Notes: a model not told the origin generated them from the letters alone. A stretch of DNA of 63,429 nt from Roseburia hominis (GCA_021771815.1 JAETOE010000023.1:1-63429); one strand, 5' to 3'; shown: positions 1-7,312, counted from the stretch's first letter. Numbers and translations are program-made.

Positions 1-110
1 GCAGCACAAGAGGATGATACACTAAAAAATGTAAGATTAAAATCCACCCTGTCCTTTGTAAGGGTAACTTCCATGGTTAGGAAAAGAAGGGGTGGAAGTT
101 AGTTTTGCAA
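1..110. other. Upstream edge: open frame fragment and hairpin
   Basis: No gene can be identified here. Frame 1 is open from the window edge to a TAG at 100-102, which could be the tail of an upstream gene, but its 33 codons resemble nothing I recognise. An 8-bp inverted repeat (66-73 with 93-100) followed by a short T run could terminate an upstream transcript. Confidence 0.3.
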
Positions 111-162
111 ATCACAGAAAAATTTGAGACAAAAATACGACAAAAAAATATCAAAAAAAGTG

Positions 163-191
163 TTGACTTTTTGGGGGACGAATAGTATACT
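163..191 (+). promoter_or_regulatory. Promoter of the tRNA-Val/tRNA-Met operon
   Basis: A TTGACT -35 box (163-168), a 17-bp spacer and a TATACT -10 box (186-191) lie about 35 bp before the first tRNA. This is a strong vegetative sigma-A type promoter and is the only good candidate for both tRNA genes. Confidence 0.85.
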
Positions 192-225
192 AATCAAGTC
201 GGTTGCGGTAGCAGCCGACGAATAT

Positions 226-298
226 GGGATCTTAGCTCAGCTGGGAGAGCATCTGCCTTACAAGCAGAGGGTCATAGGTTCGAGCCCTATAGGTCCCA
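226..298 (+). tRNA. tRNA-Val (anticodon TAC)
   Basis: The full cloverleaf can be drawn. The acceptor stem is 226-232 with 291-297, allowing one G-U pair. The anticodon stem TCTGC/GCAGA encloses the loop CTTACAA with anticodon TAC, and the T-loop is TTCGAGC. CCA is not encoded. It shares one promoter with the following tRNA-Met. Confidence 0.96.
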
Positions 299-317
299 TA
301 GTTATCTAATAGCATAT

Positions 318-391
318 GGCGGAATAGCTCAGTTGGCTAGAGCACACGGTTCATACCCGTGGTGTCGAGAGTTCAAATCTCCCTTCCGCTA
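318..391 (+). tRNA. tRNA-Met (anticodon CAT), prophage integration target
   Basis: The acceptor stem GGCGGAA pairs with TTCCGCT, with a G-U first pair. The anticodon stem CACGG/CCGTG encloses TTCATAC, giving anticodon CAT, and the T-loop is TTCAAAT. CCA is not encoded. Its 3' part from position 370 is duplicated at 40023-40048, so the prophage inserted here and rebuilt an intact tRNA. I cannot exclude a tRNA-Ile with a lysidine-modified CAT from sequence alone. Confidence 0.93.
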
Positions 392-395
392 CTTA
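370..395. other. attL core (26 bp, 3' end of tRNA-Met)
   Basis: These 26 bp are identical to 40023-40048; identity stops on both sides (G versus T before, A versus C after). The core covers the T-arm and acceptor 3' strand of tRNA-Met. This is the usual target of tyrosine integrases, and the integrase gene lies directly inside the site. Confidence 0.95.
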
Positions 396-397
396 AA

Positions 398-427
398 AAC
401 CCTAGTAAATACTAGGGTTCTTTTTTT
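398..427. terminator. Bidirectional terminator between tRNA-Met and int
   Basis: A 9-bp perfect stem (398-406 with 411-419) has a 4-nt loop and seven T on the + side. An A run at 95-99 of the 300s block (395-399) gives a T run on the minus side. It can stop the tRNA transcript going right and the int transcript going left. The int stop codon lies inside the hairpin. Confidence 0.85.
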
Positions 428-1467
428 GCGTGTTGTATTTCGTGTTGCATATTCTCAAAGTATGTATTCGACAAATCGTTCATCTTCTCTTTCACGTCAC
501 CCAAAGTATGGCGGTATACATCTTTTAATACGGCATCGTTTCCCCAGCCGCATCGTTCCATGATATATTGATCCGGCACGCCGATGGCATGAAGGGTCGA
601 CGCGTAATAATGCCGCAGATCATGAAATCGAAATGCCGGAAGATTGCAGCTTTTTAATAGTCTTGAAAAACGCTGCGATATCATTGTTGGATTTAGTGAT
701 GTTATTTTCCCTGTTTTTGGGAGCGCCTCGATAACGAATGCTGGTGCTGGAACGAAGCGATCTCCTGCGTAGGATTTCGGAGCTTTTAGCTGCCATGTGT
801 GGTCTGGCGTTTCAACCATTGTCTGATGGACATGAAGCGTATTGGAATGAATGTCTTCTGCTTGTAACGCCGAAATTTCCCCGCGCCGCATCCCGCAGTA
901 TGCGGCAAGCATGACAGGTATAAGTATTTCTTTTTCGGACGCATATGCCGTCAGACGCTGTATTTCGACGTCAGAAGGAACATAAATATCCGGGCGTACT
1001 CTTTTTGGCAGAATAGTATTTAAACGCAAATCTGGGCGCTCCACGCGCATTACCGCCGAAATCAGCCCATGAAGATCGCGTACACTTTTTGGAGAGTGAT
1101 TTTTTGCCTCCTCATTTATGACGCCTTGAATGACATCTTGTGAAATATCAGCGATTTTGTATTCCATTAGCCTTGGGGCACTGGAATGCCGCATTTTTTT
1201 ATACTTTTTGATGCTGGCGGGAGAGAGCACCGGTTCACGCATTGAGATGTACTTATCAAGCGCATCACCAAAAGAAATATTATTCACAGATTTTAATTCG
1301 CGTTTTCCGGCTGCGTATTCTGCGGCGGCTAGTTCTGCCAAGCGCTTCCCCTTTGGCGACGGGTCGTCGTTTGTAAAAGACTTGTAGTGTCTCTTCCCTG
1401 CAGAATCGGTATAGTCGTATACCTGACACCGCCATGATCCACTTGGTAACTTTTTTGCCTTTGCCAT
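412..1467 (-). CDS. int: Tyrosine-type phage integrase
   Basis: This 351-residue site-specific recombinase inserts and excises the prophage at tRNA-Met. The N-terminus resembles the arm-site DNA-binding domain. The catalytic half shows the first Arg in a GMRRGEISAL stretch, the H-x-x-R box in FHDLRHYYAS, the Trp/His position in CGWGND, and the nucleophile Tyr in DVYRHT. The start chosen is the ATG at 1467, because AAGGAGG stands just before it; an ORF extending 20 codons further upstream lacks a ribosome site. It lies next to attL in the normal orientation. The 3' end of the gene overlaps putative arm-type binding sites. Confidence 0.96.
   Translation of the reverse strand: MAKAKKLPSGSWRCQVYDYTDSAGKRHYKSFTNDDPSPKGKRLAELAAAEYAAGKRELKSVNNISFGDALDKYISMREPVLSPASIKKYKKMRHSSAPRLMEYKIADISQDVIQGVINEEAKNHSPKSVRDLHGLISAVMRVERPDLRLNTILPKRVRPDIYVPSDVEIQRLTAYASEKEILIPVMLAAYCGMRRGEISALQAEDIHSNTLHVHQTMVETPDHTWQLKAPKSYAGDRFVPAPAFVIEALPKTGKITSLNPTMISQRFSRLLKSCNLPAFRFHDLRHYYASTLHAIGVPDQYIMERCGWGNDAVLKDVYRHTLGDVKEKMNDLSNTYFENMQHEIQHAKKEP
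431..450. repeat. Putative integrase arm-type sites, left
   Basis: TGTTGTAT (431-438) and TGTTGCAT (443-450) are direct repeats spaced 12 bp apart, close to attL. The same motif occurs three times at 39876-39905 close to attR. This layout is expected for arm sites flanking an attP core. Binding itself is an inference. Confidence 0.6.
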
Positions 1468-1548
1468 AGTATCATCCTCCTTATTTTCAATCCACGCTCT
1501 ATAATGAGAGCGACAAAATGGGCGCAAAAATAGCGCAGTTGTTAAAAA

Positions 1549-1577
1549 TTGACTTTCTGCGCTCCGAATGATACAAT
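1549..1577 (+). promoter_or_regulatory. Strong rightward promoter of a candidate small RNA
   Basis: TTGACT (1549-1554), a 17-bp spacer and TACAAT (1572-1577) form a near-consensus promoter. It points away from int and against rhuM. A 7-bp inverted repeat (1532-1538 with 1557-1563) flanks the -35 box and may be an operator. No ORF follows; the first terminator is only about 65 bp downstream. Confidence 0.7.
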
Positions 1578-1583
1578 ATGCTT

Positions 1584-1648
1584 GTTGAGGACATTGTTCT
1601 TCGGAGCAATGATGCCGCTCTGGTGTTGGCGCACTGGGGCGGTTTTCT
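1584..1648 (+). ncRNA. Candidate small RNA antisense to the rhuM 3' end
   Basis: From the predicted start near 1584 the RNA would have two hairpins. The first is an 8-bp stem with a UUCG tetraloop (1592-1611). The second is a terminator stem (1615-1620 with 1637-1642) followed by TTTTCT. The RNA ends over the rhuM stop codon (1647-1649). A diverged copy of the same segment follows the next cargo gene at 2781-2838. The function is unknown. Alternatively only the terminator is functional. Confidence 0.5.
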
Positions 1649-2750
1649 ATTTAAGATATTTTTGAGTCATTCTATCAAAATCCGAAACATATAGTGTATC
1701 TTGTTGAACCCTGTATTTTTCATATTCTTTAATAGCAAGGGCATCTGCTACCTCTCGTGATACAGTTCCGAGATTCTCCATTAGATCGTATTCGTTAAAT
1801 TGCAGGAAAGAATCCAGTTTAGTGACCCAATCTTGCATAGACATGAGTTTATTTCGTTTTGCTTGATTCTCAGCATAATCAAGGTACATATTAACAACAT
1901 CATTTAAACCAGAAATTTCTTTTTGTGACAGATAATTCTTTGAAACAGTTACATCAGACTTGAGAATTTTACCATCGGGTGCATTTTTCCATGTTTGCAT
2001 TCCCATATGAGCTTTTGAACTATCAGCTCTGTCATGTATTATTTCTGGAGCAGTATGCCCAGTAATCGCAAACAAGAGCTTGTTTTGAACGGTCTTAAAG
2101 AAAGTCCTGGTAGTTTCACTGTTTGGATCATAATCATAACTGCATTGGGCATAAATATCAGTAATCTTTTGGTAGAAGCGGCGCTCGCTAGCGCGAATTT
2201 CTTTGATACGTTCCAGTAAGTCGTCGAAATAGTCTTTTCCGAACTTTGCACCATTCTTGAGCATATCATCATTGAGGACAAAACCCTTAATCATGTATTC
2301 TTTTAAAGTTGTAGTAGCCCACTGACGGAAGCTTGTCGCTTTCATAGAGTTTATGCGATAGCCAACAGAAATAATTGCATCCAAATTATAAAACAATGTT
2401 TTGTAGTTTTTACCATCTGTAGCAGTTGTCAAAAATTCTTTGACAACTGAATCTTGGATTAATTCTCCATCAGAAAATATATTATTTAAGTGGTAACTTA
2501 TAGTTTGCTTTGTCGTTCCAAATAGTTCGCCCATAGCTTTCTGCGTGAGCCAGAAACTTTCGTTATAGTAATAGACCGATACATTTACATTACCATCGTC
2601 TGTTTGATATAAAACGACTTCTTTTTCTGGTGCAGATTGTTGAATTTCTACGTTTTCTACCATTTTGTTGGTATTAACAAGATGGTTATCTGGTTGTTTG
2701 GTGCGAACTCTTTGAGCAAATGCTTGTAGTTGAGCATTAAAATCGTCCAT
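1647..2750 (-). CDS. RhuM-family (virulence RhuM) cargo protein
   Basis: The 367-residue cytoplasmic protein matches the RhuM family (Virulence_RhuM), named after a Salmonella pathogenicity-island gene of unclear function. Family hallmarks visible are the N-terminal WLTQKAMGELF segment, a FYNLDAIISVGYRINS motif, and the FRQWATTTLKEYMIKGF block shared with Fic/KilA-N-like phage proteins. The start is ATG 2750, preceded by GGAG at good spacing; an ATG 12 bp upstream lacks a ribosome site. It is not needed for the phage cycle and sits between int and the repressor, so it is probably a lysogenic-conversion or defence cargo gene (an inference). Confidence 0.85.
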   Translation of the reverse strand: MDDFNAQLQAFAQRVRTKQPDNHLVNTNKMVENVEIQQSAPEKEVVLYQTDDGNVNVSVYYYNESFWLTQKAMGELFGTTKQTISYHLNNIFSDGELIQDSVVKEFLTTATDGKNYKTLFYNLDAIISVGYRINSMKATSFRQWATTTLKEYMIKGFVLNDDMLKNGAKFGKDYFDDLLERIKEIRASERRFYQKITDIYAQCSYDYDPNSETTRTFFKTVQNKLLFAITGHTAPEIIHDRADSSKAHMGMQTWKNAPDGKILKSDVTVSKNYLSQKEISGLNDVVNMYLDYAENQAKRNKLMSMQDWVTKLDSFLQFNEYDLMENLGTVSREVADALAIKEYEKYRVQQDTLYVSDFDRMTQKYLK

Positions 2751-2780
2751 TTTATTCTCCATTCTTTGCGATTGTTTTAA

Positions 2781-2838
2781 ACAGTGCCTTTTCGGAGCGT
2801 GCGTAACCGTCCTGCTTTGGCGAGTGGGGCGGTTTTTC
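2781..2838 (+). repeat. Second copy of the cargo-associated hairpin element
   Basis: This segment aligns with 1592-1648: shared blocks are TTCGGAGC, TTGGCG and TGGGGCGGTTTT. It again lies directly after the stop codon of a leftward cargo gene (uma2). The terminator stem is kept (2806-2812 with 2827-2833, then TTTTT on the + strand). The upstream UUCG hairpin and the promoter are not clearly kept. Confidence 0.6.
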
Positions 2839-3384
2839 TTATTCTAAAATTTCTGCAATGTTAATCTTCAAGTCACCGTAAATCCCGACTGTAATTGTCT
2901 GATCGAACGGAAGGACGGTAGGAGCTGCATCTTCTTCGTAGCGATATATGGTGGTACGCTGCTTTTCCGGGTCTACAATCCAGTATTCGCGGACACCTGT
3001 ATCAGAGTATAGAGCGTTTTTGGTTGAGTAGTCCATCTTGCAACTTGACGGAGATACAATTTCAATAATAAAATCCGGCGCACCGTTGCATCCGCGGTCG
3101 TCAAGCTTGTTCTTGTCGCAAATAACGGAAATATCCGGCTCGATGTATGTTTTATCGTCTTCGTTCAAAAAGACCGCAAATGGGGCAGGATAGACCTCAC
3201 AGGAGCCGTTGTTTTTGCGAATGTGTGTTTCGAGACTCCAAGCTAAAGCGTGTTGGAGCTTTTGATGGATTCTGCTCGGCGGAGCCATGTCATAGATGTG
3301 TCCGTCAATCAGTTCTGCACGTTTTCCCTCCGGCAGAGCGTAGATGTCTGCAATTGTGTAGTTGTCTGATTTTGGTAATGGCAT
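2839..3384 (-). CDS. Uma2-family (DUF820) PD-(D/E)XK endonuclease-like protein
   Basis: The 181-residue protein has the Uma2/DUF820 fold of restriction-endonuclease-like proteins. It shows the N-terminal ELIDGHIYDMAPPS block, the acidic EPDISVICD, the PDFIIEIVSPSS core and the EYWIVDPE segment. Start ATG 3384 has AAAGGAGG 8 nt upstream. Such genes are abundant in cyanobacteria and scattered in Firmicutes mobile DNA, and their role is poorly known. As a lone cargo gene beside rhuM it may act on foreign or host DNA (an inference). Confidence 0.85.
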   Translation of the reverse strand: MPLPKSDNYTIADIYALPEGKRAELIDGHIYDMAPPSRIHQKLQHALAWSLETHIRKNNGSCEVYPAPFAVFLNEDDKTYIEPDISVICDKNKLDDRGCNGAPDFIIEIVSPSSCKMDYSTKNALYSDTGVREYWIVDPEKQRTTIYRYEEDAAPTVLPFDQTITVGIYGDLKINIAEILE

Positions 3385-3430
3385 AGGATGTTCCTCCTTT
3401 ATTGGTCTATGTTCCTGTTGACACAGGGGG

Positions 3431-4723
3431 TTATTTACTGGGCAGCTGAGATGGCTTCTTACTTGTAGGTTTTTTTCTTAACTCAGCAAGATATTTTTTT
3501 GTATTTTCATGAGCCTCATTTAATAATCTGTACATTTCTGAATAAAATGGTACATAATCTATTAAACATGGAATACGAACAACTTTATCGATAATGGATA
3601 TATTTGCAAATAAAGGAACTTCAATAGCTCGTATGTTTGAAACATTGGCATCTGCAAATAGATTGATTAATGGTACGTTATTTGCGCCATATGTATTTTT
3701 TATACTTTGTTGCAAGAATCCTAAAAAAATTTCTGGATAATCTTTTATGTAATGTTGATTATTAAAGGAAAAAGCTTTTGCATTGTTCATGATTTCGAAT
3801 GGCGTCAAGGGTAAAGCTAAGGAGTACTTTAGTAATATTAGCAAGTTTGGTGAAATCTTCATTTCATATTTTTTATCCAGTGATGCTAAGAATCTATTTG
3901 CTAAATCAATATCTTTTCTTACGATAGAATATAGTATTAAAGCAGTACTTGAATATGTCTGAAAAGACTTATTATCATAGCAATCTCGTAGTTTCAAAAT
4001 AATATCTGCAACATTTGTAGATTGACCGGAAAATAAGTAGCGTTCTAGACCATAATAAAAAATAAAGACATATCCGATATCGTGCGTTCCAGTATAAGGA
4101 TTCTGTAAAAATTTCCAATACATCCAACGTTGCTCGGGTGTTAATTCTTTGTATGAAGGATAGTATGATGGTCGTGGGATTAACGATTCATCTCTAGGTA
4201 TCGAGATTGGTAATTGAGTATAAATTAGGCTCGGCTCTTCTGTTCCGTACGTAGAAAAAGATAGCGTGTATCCATTTATTCGGAAGGTTTCGGCATGCTT
4301 TTTTTCCGGAATATAATTTTTATACGGGCCATCGTTAAACCACAAAAAGTGTTTAATTTCCGAATTAACATTAGATATAAACGTACTTATATTATAATAA
4401 TTAGTAGCTCTGCTGTTTGGTGAATGATTATATTGGGCAGCGTTATGAACAAATACGTTCTGCAAAGGCTGTGACTTATAATCTGGATTCTTTTCTATGA
4501 ACTTTTTGGTTCTTCCATACTGCACAGCATAATACCATGTGAAGCAGCCACCAATAAGTAGAAAACCACCTATTCCCAATGAAGCGGTAAGAGCCCCAAT
4601 TACAAAAAGAACAACTGTGGCTATTATGAAAATGTGCTGGCGCTTTTGGGCGGACTCTACAGTTAAATTGTGCTGCAAGGCGATATTCCTGCATTTTTGA
4701 TCCCGTGTTAGATATGAAGCCAT
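3431..4723 (-). CDS. Two-TM membrane protein of unknown function (prophage cargo)
   Basis: I do not recognise this 430-residue protein. Two hydrophobic segments lie near residues 29-65, separated by a very short turn, so the roughly 360-residue remainder probably faces the cytoplasm. Start ATG 4723 is preferred because GAAGG precedes it; an ATG six codons upstream has none. The gene is clearly more A+T-rich than the late genes, and with rhuM and uma2 it forms the leftward cargo block likely to be expressed in the lysogen. Superinfection exclusion or another defence role is possible but unproven. Confidence 0.7.
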   Translation of the reverse strand: MASYLTRDQKCRNIALQHNLTVESAQKRQHIFIIATVVLFVIGALTASLGIGGFLLIGGCFTWYYAVQYGRTKKFIEKNPDYKSQPLQNVFVHNAAQYNHSPNSRATNYYNISTFISNVNSEIKHFLWFNDGPYKNYIPEKKHAETFRINGYTLSFSTYGTEEPSLIYTQLPISIPRDESLIPRPSYYPSYKELTPEQRWMYWKFLQNPYTGTHDIGYVFIFYYGLERYLFSGQSTNVADIILKLRDCYDNKSFQTYSSTALILYSIVRKDIDLANRFLASLDKKYEMKISPNLLILLKYSLALPLTPFEIMNNAKAFSFNNQHYIKDYPEIFLGFLQQSIKNTYGANNVPLINLFADANVSNIRAIEVPLFANISIIDKVVRIPCLIDYVPFYSEMYRLLNEAHENTKKYLAELRKKPTSKKPSQLPSK

Positions 4724-4790
4724 TACTTTACCTTCTTTCATTTGTAATAACTTGATTGTAGCATACGCTTGTAAAATAATAAATACATAA

Positions 4791-5042
4791 CTACATTATC
4801 GGACATAATTCTGTTGAAAATTCTTGATTATGTGCTATTTTTTCGATTTGGTCTATATTTAATTTATCGAAGTCCATCCCAGTTATGTGGCACATAGCGT
4901 GTCGAAATGCATCCATTTGGGCTTCTCTGGATAGAGAAACTTCAATAAAAATCGTATAACTGCCGTCATCATTTTCTGTCACGGCTTCTTTTGCGGAGGT
5001 ATTGGGAAACTGAATTAATTGTACTTGATAATCAATCATCAT
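4791..5042 (-). CDS. Small ImmA/IrrE-like protein following the repressor
   Basis: This 83-residue protein starts at ATG 5042 (AAAGGA upstream) and overlaps the end of the repressor gene by 11 bp, so the two are translationally coupled. The motif FRHAMCHITGMDF resembles a degenerate ImmA helix (HExxH-like region), but the canonical metal-binding HExxH is absent. Short proteins of this kind often follow CI-type repressors in Lachnospiraceae prophages. It may modulate repressor stability, but activity as a protease is doubtful. Confidence 0.6.
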   Translation of the reverse strand: MMIDYQVQLIQFPNTSAKEAVTENDDGSYTIFIEVSLSREAQMDAFRHAMCHITGMDFDKLNIDQIEKIAHNQEFSTELCPIM

Positions 5043-5406
5043 AGTGTTGTTCCTTTCTCTTGAGAGCAAGAAGCATATTATGTACAGCTTTTAAATCCTC
5101 CGGCTCCGCATCGCGGGCGGCGTCAAATAAAAGCCGTAGTTCTCTGTTCTCAAAGATATCTTGAGCCATTTTCGAGGTTTCTTCATTAAGGTAGTATTTT
5201 TCACCACCTTCTTTTTCTTTTCCTGTCATAAGGTAGTCAACAGAGATACCAAAATAATCCGCAATTAATTGAGCGTTCTTTCCACTAATTAGATTTCTTC
5301 TGGTTTTCCAGTTTGACATGGTTGATTGTCCTATTCCAGTTGCTTTGCAAACATCTGCGGTTGTTACGCCGAATTTTTGTAATAATTGCTCAAATACCTC
5401 GTACAT
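5032..5406 (-). CDS. CI-type phage repressor, XRE HTH
   Basis: The 124-residue protein has an XRE helix-turn-helix at about residues 8-60: VTTADVCKATGIGQSTMSNWK, with ISGKNAQLIADYFGISVDYLM following. A short helical C-terminal part may serve in dimerisation. Start ATG 5406 has AAAGGAG upstream. It is divergently transcribed from a Cro-like gene across palindromic operators. This gene and the operators should set the lysis-lysogeny choice. No LexA-like peptidase domain is present, so induction would need the neighbouring ImmA-like protein or another route. Confidence 0.88.
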   Translation of the reverse strand: MYEVFEQLLQKFGVTTADVCKATGIGQSTMSNWKTRRNLISGKNAQLIADYFGISVDYLMTGKEKEGGEKYYLNEETSKMAQDIFENRELRLLFDAARDAEPEDLKAVHNMLLALKRKEQHYDD

Positions 5407-5436
5407 TTTGGACTCCTTTTTTGTATAAAAAGGCAA

Positions 5437-5513
5437 ACTTCCAAAAAGTGAAGTTTCTGTATTGACTTCCAAAAAGTGAAGTGATAGTATAAGTCATGTA
5501 AAGAACTTCACAA
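5437..5513. promoter_or_regulatory. Lysogeny switch: two operators and overlapping divergent promoters
   Basis: An 18-bp imperfect palindrome (ACTTCCAAAAAGTGAAGT) occurs identically at 5437-5454 and 5465-5482. A half-site ACTTC lies at 5505-5509 and a related palindrome TCACATTTGTGA at 5583-5594. The rightward promoter is TTGACT (5462-5467), 17 bp, TAGTAT (5485-5490). The leftward promoter is TTGTGA (complement of 5508-5513), 16 bp, TATACT (complement of 5486-5491). The two -10 boxes share the same bases, so the promoters cannot fire together. Operator 2 covers the rightward -35 and spacer. Confidence 0.8.
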
Positions 5514-5635
5514 AATGGCAATCGAGACAAAATAAAAACACTACTTGGAAATTCACTTATGTTTTGTGGTAAAAACATAGTATCACATTTGTGAAGTAAA
5601 CGCAACTACTAAATATTGTGGAAGGAGGTTTCACA

Positions 5636-5842
5636 TTGTACGAAAAATTTGCTGAATTATTAGCAAAACACAACAAAACAGCTTACCAGGTATCAAAAGA
5701 TACCGGGATCGGCGAGAATGTCTTCTCCTATTGGAAATCTGGCAGAAGCAAGCCCAAGGTGGACAAACTCAAAATTCTTGCTGACTACTTCGAGGTATCT
5801 ATCGAGTACTTCTTAGATGATACCACAACACCTGTCCAATAG
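5636..5842 (+). CDS. Cro-like XRE transcription regulator
   Basis: The 68-residue HTH protein (AYQVSKDTGIGENVFSYWK with KLKILADYFEVSIEYFL) is paired head-to-head with the CI-type repressor. The start is a TTG at 5636, because AAGGAGG (5622-5628) sits 7 nt upstream; the GTG at 5618 would put the ribosome site inside the gene. Its position as first rightward gene after the operators suggests a Cro or early activator role. Confidence 0.85.
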   Translation: MYEKFAELLAKHNKTAYQVSKDTGIGENVFSYWKSGRSKPKVDKLKILADYFEVSIEYFLDDTTTPVQ

Positions 5843-5884
5843 TCTGGACAGCAAAGAGATTTTTTGAGGAAGGAGGATGAGAGA

Positions 5885-6037
5885 GTGATAACGACAATAT
5901 GTTTTTGGTGGGTGGGTGTGAGGATGAATGCACCAATATGGTATTTCGTTATACTCATTGTAGGGCTTGCAATCAGATTTGTTAATTCTGTTCGAGATGT
6001 TAGGAAAGACCGTGAAGCGAGAGAGCGCCTAAAATAA
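5885..6037 (+). CDS. Small single-TM protein
   Basis: This 50-codon ORF begins with GTG behind a perfect AAGGAGG (5870-5876). One hydrophobic helix (about residues 16-33, WYFVILIVGLAIRFV) is followed by a charged tail ending in RDREARERLK. I recognise no family. It is the first of a run of tiny early genes that all carry strong ribosome sites, which makes translation credible. Confidence 0.65.
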   Translation: MITTICFWWVGVRMNAPIWYFVILIVGLAIRFVNSVRDVRKDREARERLK

Positions 6038-6050
6038 GCACGCTCTTAAA

Positions 6051-6311
6051 CTAAGGAATGAACTTTGCAATCAAATCAGTTGCTTCAATAATTGTGTTTT
6101 TGAGGCGGTTTTCCATGAACGAGATGAAAGCAGGGGTTAGTTCAAAACTATAATCATTGTAAGTAATAATATATCCCGCGTTTTCTAATTCGTCCAGATT
6201 TTCAGCGATCTCGTCAATGTTTTCTGCTTCTGGAAAACTCTGAATGTGGTTTGCTTGATATTCCTTGTAAATTTGGTTCATAAGTTTTTGAGTTTTCTTT
6301 GTAAATTCCAT
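6051..6311 (-). CDS. Hypothetical 86-residue protein on the opposite strand
   Basis: The start is ATG 6311 (GGGAG upstream); upstream in-frame codons lack a site. The acidic, helical protein (EFTKKTQKLMNQIYKEYQ...) belongs to no family I recognise. It runs against the early operon, so it may be expressed in the lysogen or act as an antisense regulator of early transcripts. Confidence 0.6.
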   Translation of the reverse strand: MEFTKKTQKLMNQIYKEYQANHIQSFPEAENIDEIAENLDELENAGYIITYNDYSFELTPAFISFMENRLKNTIIEATDLIAKFIP

Positions 6312-6404
6312 AGCATGGTCTCCCTTCGCATGTACTCGGGCGCGGCAACGTCCTGCGAGGAGATTATAACACGGATGTAGAGAAAATGGAAGGAGAGCGA
6401 TTAG

Positions 6405-6506
6405 GTGAAAAGGGTACTCTGGAATATTTACCATGAATTAGTGGAGATAAGAAAAGAACTCCACGCCATAAGAGAAGGAATGGAGTTTACTCCTCGGAAA
6501 TATTGA
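6405..6506 (+). CDS. Very small basic ORF (33 aa)
   Basis: A GTG start lies behind AAGGAGAG and ends at TGA 6504-6506. The peptide is basic (VKRVLWNIYHELVEIRKEL...). The length is too short for a family assignment. The good ribosome site and placement among other tiny early genes support it. Confidence 0.5.
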   Translation: MKRVLWNIYHELVEIRKELHAIREGMEFTPRKY

Positions 6507-6526
6507 CTAAAAGGAAGGAGGATGAA

Positions 6527-6640
6527 GTGAAAAAGTATATTTGTATAACGTGTTGTGGAATATTGGTAGGTTTCCTGATGCAGAATGTGTTAGTTACAGT
6601 ATTTCTTTGGCTGTTTTGGAGTTGGGCAATCAATCACTAA
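6527..6640 (+). CDS. Very small hydrophobic ORF (37 aa)
   Basis: A GTG start lies 8 nt behind AAGGAGG. The peptide is almost wholly hydrophobic (ICITCCGILVGFLMQNVLVT then a Trp-rich end), so it should insert in the membrane. No family is recognised. Confidence 0.55.
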   Translation: MKKYICITCCGILVGFLMQNVLVTVFLWLFWSWAINH

Positions 6641-6664
6641 GGTTATTAAGGAAGGAGAAAGACG

Positions 6665-6844
6665 ATGAAATACGCAGTAGAAGCGAGAATTTTCAACAAT
6701 GGCAAGATTATTGCCAAGGTAAGACAGGCAGAGGACGGTGAAGAAGATCACATGACAGAAACGAAGCTCTGTGACATTTGGGTTGATGTATTTGACGAAC
6801 GGAGTGATGCAGTAGACTTCTGTAAGCAGTATAAGAATGCATAG
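6665..6844 (+). CDS. Hypothetical early phage protein (59 aa)
   Basis: The ATG has AAGGAGAAAG upstream. The acidic soluble protein (MKYAVEARIFNNGKIIAKVR...) resembles short conserved proteins of Clostridia phages without known function. It is co-directional with neighbours and separated by only 24 bp from the previous ORF. Confidence 0.7.
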   Translation: MKYAVEARIFNNGKIIAKVRQAEDGEEDHMTETKLCDIWVDVFDERSDAVDFCKQYKNA

Positions 6845-6863
6845 AAGGAAGGAGGATGATAAC

Positions 6864-7049
6864 TTGGAATATCCGAGACCGCTAATGAGTATCACAGAAC
6901 TCAATAGAGAAATGTGTATACCCATTAGAGATTTAAAGGCGGCAGTCCATGTACGAGGGCAGACTTTTGCCAGAAAGACAGCCGGTGGCGGGAAATGGCT
7001 GATAGATACGGCTGAATATGAGAAGTGGAGGTTGGAAAGGCGAGTATGA
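6864..7049 (+). CDS. Small excisionase/HTH-like DNA-binding protein
   Basis: A TTG start at 6864 is chosen because AAGGAGG (6849-6855) is 8 nt upstream. The 61 residues (MSITELNREMCIPIRDLKAA then GGGKWLIDTAEYEKW) look like a winged-helix excisionase-type domain: a short HTH followed by a wing and a conserved W. An Xis or early regulator role is plausible. Confidence 0.6.
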   Translation: MEYPRPLMSITELNREMCIPIRDLKAAVHVRGQTFARKTAGGGKWLIDTAEYEKWRLERRV

Positions 7050-7312
7050 AGCAGTTGAGTAAAGTCATTATGACAATCGGCGCAATGATAGTCTTGCTTG
7101 CCGCGTGCTGCATTGATTCGCCCGGAGCATACGGCTATCTTGCCGGAGCAGTGGCGATTCTCGGCGGGTTTATCGTCGGAGTGGGTTACGGCTTGGGGCT
7201 ACTGGTAGAACGGCGGCGCGTGTATGCGCTGTACATAGTCAAGGTGGACAAGCCGGATGTGGTGTGGATTGAGGAAGGAGTTGCACCGGTGCAACAGAAA
7301 GGAACAAAATGA
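7046..7312 (+). CDS. Small two-TM membrane protein
   Basis: The ATG at 7046 overlaps the previous stop codon (ATGA). Two hydrophobic helices (residues about 6-24 and 32-54, with AGAVAILGGFIVGVGYGLGL) are followed by a soluble tail of about 30 residues. I recognise no family. Confidence 0.65.
   Translation: MKQLSKVIMTIGAMIVLLAACCIDSPGAYGYLAGAVAILGGFIVGVGYGLGLLVERRRVYALYIVKVDKPDVVWIEEGVAPVQQKGTK

Noticed and set aside
333-563. 76-codon ORF on the + strand over tRNA-Met and int 3' end
   Set aside because: It lies on the tRNA gene and antisense to the integrase, with no ribosome site; a chance frame.
2034-2281. Small ORFs on both strands within rhuM
   Set aside because: They are shadows of the RhuM-family reading frame.
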